Positions 51,030 through 61,690 of a stretch of 64,000 nt of DNA are shown piece after piece; positions within the stretch are counted from its first letter, which is position 1, and every line of letters starts with the position of its first letter. The stretch is from the NCBI GenBank assembly GCA_013398175.1, contig VZRZ01000372.1, positions 1,507 to 65,506 of the forward strand, written 5' to 3'. The position numbers and the translations under genes are program-made. The notes beneath the pieces are model-generated. The model did no database searches. It saw only the letters and a program-made list of their open reading frames with translations, and was not told where the DNA came from. The DNA is from Climacteris rufus (lineage: Eukaryota; Chordata; Aves; Passeriformes; Climacteridae).

Positions 51030-53429
51030 GTAAAAAGCCTCCCAGCCTTTCTTACTTGGCATTTGAAAAAAAAAAAGAAAAACAAAATACAATAATCCCA
51101 TGCACAGTGAATGCACAGAAATAGTATTTAATCCATTTTTTAAAAACTGAACAATGTTTATAAGATTCAGCATGTAACCTAAATTGTTTTTATGTTATGG
51201 TTCTCCCTTGGGTAGAGTAGTTTGAGTTCCAGATGACTAGAGATACTGCATGGCTGTCCTGGGCTGTCGGCCAATAAGTCTTTTCCCAGCCTGATCATGT
51301 CAGTGAAAGTCATGCTGAAAAAATAGTAGGAAAGAGCTTTCCTTCCTGCACAGCATTGATCAAGTTAACACCCTTCCTAGAGTTTCTTTAAAAAGACTGT
51401 TGCGGTGCTTCAGAGTGGAAAAATGTATCCTGAATGTTAAGAGATGTCTTATTATTTTTAAAACAGAACATGAAAACGCTCAGCAGAAAGCACACAGCCC
51501 TGCGGTGCTGCGTGGAGCTGTGCAAGGATAGAGCAAGGCTGGGAAGACCACAGGTCTATATCCAGCCCAGTACCCTGTCCCTGCAGTGGCCAGTGCTGGA
51601 TCCCTACAAAAGAGAGCAAGAAACAAGCAGTCCACTGATACCTGCTCAGCAGATATCAGTGCTTCACCAAAGAACTCAGCTCACAGCCAATATCTCAACC
51701 AGTGTGTAATTCAGTGTCTAAATCATGTCAGGATGTTGCCATTTTTTGCCAACACACTTGAAAGAGAAATTTGCATGCTTCAAGACTAGGCTTGGAGGGA
51801 GAGGAATCAGACTGCAATTGTGTTCTGCGTGCTCTTAAGGAAATGCCCATAGCTAATTCTATTCTTTAGAAGAAACAAGAAATGTTCACGTGAGCACAGT
51901 GATGTGCCTCTTTCAAATCAAGGCAGGTTTCATCAGGAGGCACAGGAAATTAGAAGTTTTTCTAGAGCCAGCTTAGCTTCCCACTGATGAATGACCAGGG
52001 CTGTTGTGCAAGTGGGACAGGGAAAATGTTTGGTGCCAATCAGCTGGGAGCAAGTGCTCCCTTGCCTGGCTTTTAGTTCCAAGACACAGTAAGCACAACT
52101 GCAGATGTAACACAGTGAACACACTTTTTTTGGTCAGTGACTAAAATCTGTATCTCCTCCAGTTTGTCCCCAATGCTTTGTATTTTACATATGGTCGTAG
52201 CTAGAGGCCCAGGTTTTAAGCAGACTATCATTAATTTTTTGCTACAATCAAGCCTAGGGACCTTATCCAAAGCAACCAGATGTGCTGGGAACTGTACAAA
52301 AAAAGCACAAGTCAGTCACAGCAGCGCTTGCTGGTTATATCAACACAGACAAAAAGGAGAGCAAATATTCTGTAACCTCAGCTTGAGACAAGAGTCAGAC
52401 TCCCTCCAACCCTTGGAGACAAAACCAGATTGAATTAAGAGCTGGTCTCCACCAGCTCTCCCGACATGATGACCTGGGAGACCCTGGGTACAGCCCGACT
52501 GCTCCTCGCTCTGCTGTCACAACCTTGTTCCTTTGGCAAGTCACCAGTCCCCCCCTCCATGCTCCTGAAAACAGTGGGAGAGGGTGAGGAAGATCAAGGC
52601 CTGTCTTGACCTGTCCTGTGTTACTGGAGGACAAAGCCCTGGTATGGGGCCGTAGATGGGCTGCAGAGCTGCTCTGCTGCCGCTGCTTGGAATGCAATTG
52701 GAGAGCAGCAGCAAGGTGAGGACACTTGTTTGCAGGACATCACATTGCTCTCTCAGGCTTTTGGTCTCTGCACACTTCTCATGGAGATGTTTTTTCTTTC
52801 TGGCCAAAATAATCCAGGACTCAGAACTGAGCTGCATGCAGAGATCAGCATTAAGGGAACAAGATACCCCGGTGATGTTTTTGCTCACTGGAGGAAAGTG
52901 AGCTCTTCCTGAGTTACTTAGGGAAGCCTGCTGAGGCAGTGATGTGGACACCTGCAGCAGTGGTGTCACTTCAACCCCGAGGCCCAGGCCATGCTTACCA
53001 GAATGCTGGCAGCAGTACCAAGTTTGATGGGTGCTGGCACTTTTTCCTCAATGCCACTTTTTATACAGAAAAGAAGCTACTGCTTTTCTCAGTGGGAGGT
53101 TGCACAACCCAGGCTTCACCATGGGTAGCGTTCTGGAGGTGGTTGCTCCAAGCATGCCATGATTTTCACAGGCCATTCCAGAAGATGGAGCTTCAGTCTT
53201 ACAACATGCACTTTGAAAATGGGGAGGAGAGCCATAAGGTCAGCCCTGAACCAGCCCCACTGCCCTGGGGTGGGAGCACTGGGACTCAGCCATGACCCAG
53301 TGGCGAGGCAGGAGGTGAGGGCACCTGGATGGATCCTCGCTGTGGAGCAGGAGGAGGAGGGATGGAGCAGGAGCAGGCGGGGGCTTGGCTGAGCAGGAGC
53401 AGAGGCAGGTGGGGGAGGGTGAAGAGTTG

Positions 53430-53530
53430 AAGCGGGGCTGCAGGCCCGGGCAGAGACGGCTGCCGGGAGCGCGAAATGAAGCGCTCGCGGCGGGGAGATG
53501 CAAACCCGATTTGGGGCGAGGAGTGCGCAG
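53430..53530. promoter_or_regulatory. Short CpG cluster in the upstream AFG2A intron
   Basis: About 100 bases carry a dozen or so CpGs (for example GGGAGCGCGAAATGAAGCG and CTCGCGGCGGGG), next to a purine-rich GGAGCAGGAGGAGG stretch at 53340-53420. It is too short to be sure of a CpG island. No exon of AFG2A is present in it. Confidence 0.4.
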
Positions 53531-54889
53531 GAGGTGGGAAGTTGGTGGGGCCAAAATTAATTGATGTGTGCACAGAGCTACATAATTCACTGATGTCAAG
53601 GTGCGTAATTTATGTCGGCCAGGAAGGGCACAAAATTAAGTAATTGGGGTTTTGGTAGAAACCAGAATACTTCCAAACCAGAATACTTCGAACCACTAAG
53701 CAATTCTTCTGCAGGTTTATGAGATTTTTTGTTGTTGTTACCACAACAGTTATGAAAGGGGTCTAAGTGCTCGTGCATTGAAAGGTTAGGAGTGGTACAC
53801 AGATACCACACTCTTCTGGGGAGTACATGGAAAGTGGGATAATTGTCCTGTAATACACAGTATCATCAACAGCAAAACCACATCTTTTTAAGGAGAAACT
53901 TCTACCCTTTCAAAAAGAAATGTTTCAAATTTTTGGTAATTAAAAGAGAGTATTCCTTCAAAATATACCATTGAAAAAGATAGCTAGGTCAAAAATGTGT
54001 ATTTTGTGTGCAATTATGGAGATAATTATTTCAGGAAAGAAAACTTCAACAGGTAAAGCCTGGAAAATATTTGTGGTTCCTGTTAAGAATGGACCAGATT
54101 TAACCTTAGGGCTTTGCTAATTTTTCTCCTCCTCTTTTCCCCTCCGTTTTTTTTTTAAGAAAGCATCTACCTTCAGTTAGAAGGCCAAAGAATACTTGGC
54201 CACTTCAAAAATCACATTGTCAAAGAATGCAGAATTACAACACTGTCAGAAGCATAACCAGCTGATGATCTTTCTGTGGGATAGGGAAAAAAAAGTTTTC
54301 CTACTGATATACCTCCACAGCCATGCTTATTTCATCAAAAACATTCTTAATCAGATCTTATAGCAAAAAGTCATACATAAGCCATGTGAGAGGGTAACCT
54401 GACATTAGAAAAAGTAAATGCAGCTTAAAAACCCCAAACAGTAAGTGGCATATTGAGTTGTGTAAGAGAAAGCAAGTCAGTTCAGCAGGTAGCGAAACTC
54501 ATCTGGAGAATCAGTGTTGCTGCACGTTCAATCAACCTGCAAAAGCAGGAACAGATTTCTGTGCAAAATTTAAGATGTTTCCTTTCAACTAAATACACTG
54601 CATGTAATGCAGAACCTAAAAATTGCAACCAGAAGTTTAATTTTGCCCTTGGAGTTCATTGGGATTGGACTGCTGATGAAAATGAGAGGACTGGAAACAG
54701 TCCCTTTGTGACTAAAACCTTCCAATTTAAATTAACAATTGCTATTTATGACCCCGGTCACGGCGCCTACTTACATGGACTCCTCAATACAAGAGATGCT
54801 CTATATCTTGTAATCTCATTGGGCAATGCAATTGTTTTTTACTTTCACCATTACACTATTTGAACATCTTTAAATAATTTTAAAATAAT

Positions 54890-55085
54890 AGAATCATAGA
54901 ATGGTTTGGCTTGGAAAGGACCTTAAAGATCATCTCATTTCAACTCCCCTGCCATGGGCAGGGACAACTTCCACTAGACCAGGTTGCTCAGAGCCCCATC
55001 CAGCCTGGCCTCGAACAATTCCAGGGATGGGGCAGCCACAGCTTCTCTGGGCAACCTGTGCCAGGGCCTCAGCCCCCAGTCACAG
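54890..55085 (-). mobile_element. CR1 LINE fragment, 3' end
   Basis: The plus strand reads AGAATCATAGAATGGTTTGG, CCATGGGCAGGGACA and AACCTGTGCCAGGGCCTCA. The minus-strand translation shows RLPREAVAAPSLE and ARLDGALSNLV of CR1 ORF2. It is 5'-truncated and sense to AFG2A. Confidence 0.95.
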
Positions 55086-58000
55086 CCTTCCTGCAGTCTG
55101 TGCAAGCAGTAGCTGTTTGTGAGATGCTTTCCATGGTTTTGCCCACATGCCAGAACAGATGTATTGCAAGCCTGGGAAGTGTTAAGGCCTTCTTGTGCCA
55201 TCATTTATCTCTGTCAGGAGTGAAGTCAGCTCCCATAAAGGCGCTTCTCCTACGCTTTTGAGGCTCACCTGGGTGCCCAATGTTTTTGTTCTCGCTCTGT
55301 GCCAGAGCAGGTCACGCTCCCAGCCCAACAGATCAGGAAGCGCTTGGCATTTTAGGATCTTTGAAAATTTCAAGTACAGGAAGCTCATCCATCCTGTTTG
55401 CTAGACAGATTAGTGGAGGCTTTTTTGCAACTATGGATTCATTACCAAAATTAGAAGGTGCTGAGGGGAAAAGACACATTGGAGTGTCACTATTAAGGAC
55501 TTAGAAACTGCAGTCCACTGGAGAGCTAAATGTTATTCTTCCACAAGGTTTTTATTCCCGCTCCAACTGGCATGAGCTGCTTTGGGAGGCAACCCCAAAT
55601 TCCTCTGTTCCAGGTGACACACTTATTCACTGTGTCACAAGGCTGCAGTCTTGTAATTACAGGCTCCCGAGTCAAGCGATACTGCTTTGTGCCTGCCAAG
55701 AGCCCCTTTCCTCACACACTTCCACCTCCCCACCTTCTTCCTCCTGTGCCAACGTCTGTCACCACCGTCAGCACATGCCAACACCTCTAACCAGTTCCCC
55801 TCTTTGATGACTTTTTTGCTGGTCACCACCCTTGTACGTCTCCCAAGATTTGTGCAGATTGCTCTCTGTTGTCGTTACACAACATCCACGACTCCTCTCA
55901 GGGTGGAGCAGCTTGGTTCCGTAACCTACGGTATATCCACTACTTCATAAACTGCATCTGCCAACAGGATTTTATTAAAAATTATTAGAAACCAGCTCCT
56001 AGAAAATGCTGCAGTCTCCTTATCAGTCCCTAAGCAAAGGCTTCCTTTTCACACAGCTTTATAGAAACCAGGCTGCACAGCCCTTCCATGGTGTCAGTCT
56101 TGCTCAAGACCCAGAGCGTTGTGCAAGTTGACAAGAAGGGACATGACAGTCCGACAGCAGGTGTTCGGGGAGAACACGCCACCGAGCAGGAACCTGCTGC
56201 TCAGGCATTCACCAGCAGCACGAATTAAAGGCAGGGAGTAAACATGTGGGTTGATACACTGGCAAACAGTAAACCAATGTCAACTGGGAGACAGCTGATA
56301 GGATCCCAGTCCAAAGCAAGATGAAGGGATATGGAGAGAGAACCATCTCAAAAATAAGAGTGTGATCTGGCCCCCACTGCTAAGCAGTCAGACTGCCCTG
56401 CTGGTCTAGCAGCTACTCCCTTTGCTTATCCTCCAGGTCTACATCCCTAGTTAATCTTTTCCCCTCAACCACTAATCTGTACCTGTTTCCAGCTTGTCGC
56501 GTCAACGGAGGGAAACTTTTCCATGTAACTCCATGTTATCTTCTGGAACTGCTCTCTTTGCTGGCTACCAGCAGGAATTAACACCTTCAGCCAGCACTAC
56601 AGATGAGACTCTCAGCTGTTATAGCAAAACAGTTTACCCTACAGTGCCAGAATGCAGGAAAATAGCAAATTCATCTTTCCTTATAAAACAAAATGTGGGC
56701 AAAGAACTGCCTCAAATCAACAGAAACCATTGTAGTTGCTTCCTTGAACAACATGCCCTGCTTCTGGATATTTCACAGCAAATCAATCATTTCCACTACA
56801 GGTGGTGATTTAAAACACCCACAAATATTACTTAACTAAGTTACAAACAGGCACTGCTTAAAGTGCTTCAAGAAAGCAAAAATACGAGAAAGCATATTGA
56901 GCCCCAAAAACCCTCTACAAGAAGGTTTGTCTTTCCAAGCCTGCAGAAAGGTGGATGCTACACAATATCCTCATCTTTTTAATCAGACTAACAGCAATGC
57001 CCTGACCACTGTACATCACCATCCTGCCACTGGCAGAGTTTGATTAACACAGCTAATTCATGGGGAATCATGGGGAAAGGAGACTTGAGGAGACTTGTTC
57101 TGTTGCAATGAGACCGTGCAAACACAACTGTGAGGAACAATGTGCTCCTTGGCCCATGCAGACAATACCAGGGCACGTTTTTATGTAGTTTTGTTCAGAT
57201 AGGATTAAAATATCTCAAGAAACCGAGTTTCAACCACCTCTCTTGGCAGAGACATCTGCAGGCAGATACTCTGCAGCTGCAGAACCAGTATCTCCGTGCT
57301 TTTTTTCCCCATCCGATATTTCAAACAGTTAAATTGGCCAGTTGGCACAAATCACTACAGTGCTCATTGGGAGCCAGGCTTTGCCCCAGCTTCCATCTAC
57401 GAAAGTCTAAAATTGTCAGAAACGCAGCCCGTTTTCAATGCAGTAAAAGCAGTGCAAATCCAAGCAACCAGACTGATACAATTCCAGTTTGGCACCACAG
57501 AAATTCAGCTCCAGATTACATGTATTCTAACCCCTGGGGGCTTTGACAGGGAATCAGGCCCTAATCCCCCCTGCTTGGTCAATATGGTCTCAGAAAAGCA
57601 ACTGATTCTTCACAATCTGCCTGCACTTTCAGGACACTCAACCACACATTTTAAATCCACAAACTTCCTTTGCAAAGGGGATTTCAGACACAAGGTTTTG
57701 TCCTCTCCCCATGTCCAATATGAGCAGTCTTATCACAGAGGATGTCCCAATATTTGGCCATTTTCCTGCAATTTTAGCAAGGAGCAGGAGCAACCTAGTC
57801 CTTTGTCACTTGCTGGGTCACACAGAGAGGTTTCAATGGGGAAAAGACACTGGAAGGTGCCCACTCCTGTAAATGCCATGCAGCCCTTCCTCCCCCATTT
57901 CTAATAAGATGATTTTTAGTAAAGTTAAAATTAAGTGAATGGGGAAAAAAAAATCTATCATCAGCTAATAAACAACATAACACACCCTCTTCAGTGTATG

Positions 58001-58339
58001 TTTACATAAGAGAGTCCTCCATGCTCCTGTCTAAGAGGTGCAAAACCTCAGGAATGTCAGCTCTTTTTTTCTTTTCCCTCTTTTTTTTTTTTTGGAGGGG
58101 GGTGTTTAATAAAAGAACCCCTTTATAAAAGATAACAATTACATGTAATGGAACCTGGAACCAAACTCTTTTGGCAATTAATCACCCAGGAGCCGTTGCA
58201 ATCCTGCAGGCTGTTTCTGACAGATTTTGAGAGCTTTACAGGAATCACTGGGATAAGATGTGCCTGGGCTGGCTTCTGACAGGGACCAATCATGTACAAA
58301 GTGTATTGTTGGTTTTGAGTTTTATATATTTTTCAGTTT

Positions 58340-58415
58340 GTATATTCATACACAGACACATAAATGTATGTATATACACATACACACAGATGTGTACACT
58401 CATAGACACATTTCT
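58340..58415. repeat. Imperfect TA/CA-rich simple repeat
   Basis: Mixed CACA, TATA and TGTA units are read directly. Confidence 0.75.
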
Positions 58416-58680
58416 GTAGGAGTCTTTCTTTACACACATGGAACAACTGCAGAACTCATTTGTTGGCCCAGAGGCAAAAAAAGAAAGAAAAAGAAAAAAG
58501 AAAAAAAAGCCTTTTCTTCCTCTCAGCAAAGTAGAGCTATCCATCACTTAACAGAGATACTTCCTGTTTTCAAGCAGTTGGGAAGGCATGACTTCCAACC
58601 CAAATACTTAGCTTGGCAAACCATTCCTGTGTTGACAGATGCTTTTATAACCACTTCATTCCACCTGAAGTTTCAGTATA

Positions 58681-58740
58681 AAAGGAGGTGGAGAAAGGGA
58701 AAGCAGAAAGGAGAGGAAAGAGAAGGAAAAGGAAGGAAAA
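58681..58740. repeat. 60-bp polypurine tract
   Basis: All but two of 60 bases on the plus strand are A or G (exceptions at 58689 and 58704). Such tracts can adopt triplex structures and are common in introns. Confidence 0.9.
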
Positions 58741-60132
58741 TACCACAATTATAACAGCTGGATGACAGAGGTTAGCATAGCTCTGACAGATGTTACCATG
58801 TAACCTCAAAATGACATGTTAGAGAAAAAACAAACCACCGAACCTGTTCCTTGTAGGAAAGAGAATTTTGAACTCCTGCCAAAATAGCACAATTCTCCTC
58901 AGAAGCTTTCGAACACTGCAACAATGATCTACCACATAATTCATTGTTTTCCATACATAAGCTTTACCTTTATATTACCAGTGCTCTGACTGATTAAATT
59001 ACCAGCATGGGATGAGATGTTTTTCTGCGAGACAACTTAGCCTCAAATGACAAAAACTGACAGCAGGTCAGCTCCATCAGGACCTGCCTTGTAATAGCTT
59101 TTCATCTCCTACTTTCTGTTTTCCTAGGATTCATCCACAGGACATGCTCTGAACACTTCTCAAGACTGAATACTTCAGTGTGTGACAAGGAGAAGTTAAA
59201 ATGTGCTGCAGACAAGAAGATGTATTTCTAAAGCTGCATGATCCATTTTATATAACCTTTTGACATACCAGTTTCTGTATTCTTTACACCTGATTACTTC
59301 AGTGATTACCCTACCACAAAAATCTTCATGACTTTTCCTGGCTAGTGACCAAACTTTACAGACCTGTCTAACAAACTACAGATAAACAAAGTGTAAAAGA
59401 AATGTTCCTGGAACAAACCAGGTATGTGAAAGCAGCTGCTTCTAAAGAAAGACGAGATCATCAGAGAGGTAGGCAACATCAAGGAAACAATTCAGAAACA
59501 GTTTCAAAAGGAAATCAATGACTTTCCGTCATTACTGCCAGCGCCGCAGCTGAAAAAAAAATAAATTTCTGGGTTTCATTATTTGAGAGATCTTATTTTA
59601 CTACTGTGGTTCTGGAAGAGCATTTTAAGCAATAAAGTAGATACTGGTCACAATAATGTAAGCTAAAGGAAAAGTCATTCAACTCATAGAGAGAATAAGC
59701 CACGATACAGTAAACATCACTCATTTGTACTTGAAATTGGAAACCAAGGTGATTTTGCCTTCTAAAAATCCATCTTGAGGCTTATAGTTCAAACAGGCAG
59801 GGAGTGAAAAAAACAAATCCTGGTTTAAACCCCTCTCTTTGAGAGAGACAGCCCTCCTGCCCCTTCATAACTAACACATACTGGGTACAATGCAGGTGCC
59901 AAGACCATCTGAGACTGACTATGGCAACTTGCATCTCCCCCCGAGGCTGCCAGGTGTTACCAAGGAGGCTTCCTCCCTGCCAGGGGCATAGCTGGTGGCC
60001 AGGCAGCAGCCTGCTGAGCAGAACAAACAGCACAGGATGCCTCTGTTCAGCCCACTGAGTGCCAACCATGCTTTTGATACAGGAGCAACCAGAAGACAGG
60101 CTACGGGTTTTTAACTCACCGTCTGGTAGGCA

Positions 60133-60200
60133 GAGAATCACGGAATGGTTTGGGTTGGAAGGGACCTTAAAGATCATCTCATTCCAATTCCTCTGCTACA
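60133..60200 (-). mobile_element. CR1 LINE fragment, very short 3' end
   Basis: The plus strand reads GAATCACGGAATGGTTTGGG and GGAAGGGACCTTAAAGATCA, the last 60 or so bases of a CR1 copy in reverse complement. It is sense to AFG2A. Confidence 0.93.
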
Positions 60201-61039
60201 GGTACCTGCCTGAACACCAATGAAGCCCTTTCCTCCTTTCAAAAGGAGCACTCTTAACCGATATTTAAGTTATATATCAAGGAGAAAAAGAGAAACAGGT
60301 GGGAAGATACAGCAGGAAAGAAGCCTCTAACCAGCACCTGCAAAGTGATGCTCACACAGCAAAGCACTATTTCAGACAGAACATCTAAGCAGCAGACAGC
60401 AACATGAAGTCTTTAAGGCGCTAAGGAGCTTTTTTGGGTCCAGATAAGCAAAAGGACTTTGGGAACCGCCAGATGTGGTCACCGAGGCTGCACTGGTGTC
60501 ACAGAGCAGGTGACATGGTTCCAGAGGCTGAGAAAGCAAGGGCAACACTGAGCTGCATGCCTGACTCCAAAATCCCAGCTAGCTGCATGCCAGGATATTA
60601 ATGCAGTCAAGACACGGCTAATTAAGAACAGCAGTGCACTGGCTGGGTCAGGAGCCAAGACACTGCCTGGAGAAAAGGCCCCACAGACATGCCTTCTCTT
60701 ATTATTGCAAGCAGACAATCACTGACTTCCTCCACCCGGATGCAGGAAGACAACCTGGTGGTTTTCTCCCTCATACCGGCAGAAACCACTTTGTGTGTTG
60801 ATCTTAGAAGCTTGTGGGTGGTGCTGAGTTTACACAAATTACAGAGCTTACTGCAGCTGCTGGTTGCAAGCGACAGGGAGAGCTGGGACTCGGGTTAAAA
60901 TACATCCTTTCTACTCACTAGAACGGCTGATAAAGGTTCTGAAATCATTTTGCAGGTCTGCCAAGCGTTTACAGCCCCTAACACACATGAAATATTACAT
61001 GAAAACCTTTGGTGCCACTGAATTCACATTTTTTCCCTA

Positions 61040-61690
61040 TGCTGCCAAGAGTTCCCTTGCACATACACAGGACTCTGCCGGTTGTTGTCCATCTGGCTTT
61101 CTCCTTGACTGCCCCCCACTTTGTGAAGTCACCTGTGATGTTTTCAGCTCTAAGCACATTTCAATGGAGGAATTATTTTGGTCAGCCCGTTTTACATGTT
61201 CTACAGTCAGCCTGAAGGCATTCCTGCCATGGCAGACAGTCTGGCATCAGATCTGGCTTCATTCTTACCACATATCCTAGATATTTCCATCTTCATTTCT
61301 GGATAATTTAGGAGATTAAGTCTTGTTCAGCTCCCTGACGAATCTCAGTATTTGTTATAAATTCATTCCATTTAATACCTACTATTTCCCCAAGGCATTT
61401 AATTTCAAAAGCTTTTAGACGTCTGTCTCTACCTTTGGTGGATTTCCAGCTTTCACATCCAGCTGTTAAGGTGGAAATGGAATTTCAGTGGAAGACTCCT
61501 ACATTGGTTTTAAATTGTGGATTATCAACACCTACATCTTCTTCATGCTGGCAAATGCAGCTGCTGTCTATTTGATGTGTTACACTGCGTCTCTCTGGAC
61601 ATCCTGTTGGTTCCCATCTTGCTGCCATGCAGTGTGGAGATGCCTGTTCTGCATCTTGCTTGTTTTTGCATCTCATTATCAGAGTTAAAA
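61040..61690 (-). mobile_element. Decayed non-CR1 LINE, ORF2 reverse-transcriptase C-terminus
   Basis: One minus-strand frame from about 61484 down to 61055, broken by roughly five stops, keeps an ordered set of LINE ORF2 C-terminal motifs. In order these are STLTAGCESW (family YGCESW), RRLKAFEIKCL, TNTEIRQ, RWKYLGYVVRMK (family RWxxLGHVxRM) and KWGAVKEKAR with RVLCMCKGT. Upstream, in shifted frames, lie HGSKMGTN (family YLGSxxxxDG), DVQRD and AAFASMKKM up to about 61640. This order and these motifs are typical of RTE-like and related LINEs, not of CR1, whose ORF2 ends in ARLDGALSNLV. Stops and at least two frameshifts show it is old and dead. The clade is an inference. Confidence 0.8.

Larger units (their letters stand above)
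55086..60132. other. AFG2A intron interior, no gene seen
   Basis: No exon or RNA gene was recognised. The frame at 57296-57904 (202 codons, plus strand) overlaps another of 138 codons at 57130-57546 in a different frame; neither shows a known motif. Simple-sequence runs lie at 58081-58093, 58340-58415, 58474-58508 and 58681-58740. Confidence 0.5.

Noticed and set aside
58260..58754. 164-codon plus-strand frame
   Set aside because: Most of it is simple sequence (CA/TA repeat, AAAG run, polypurine tract).
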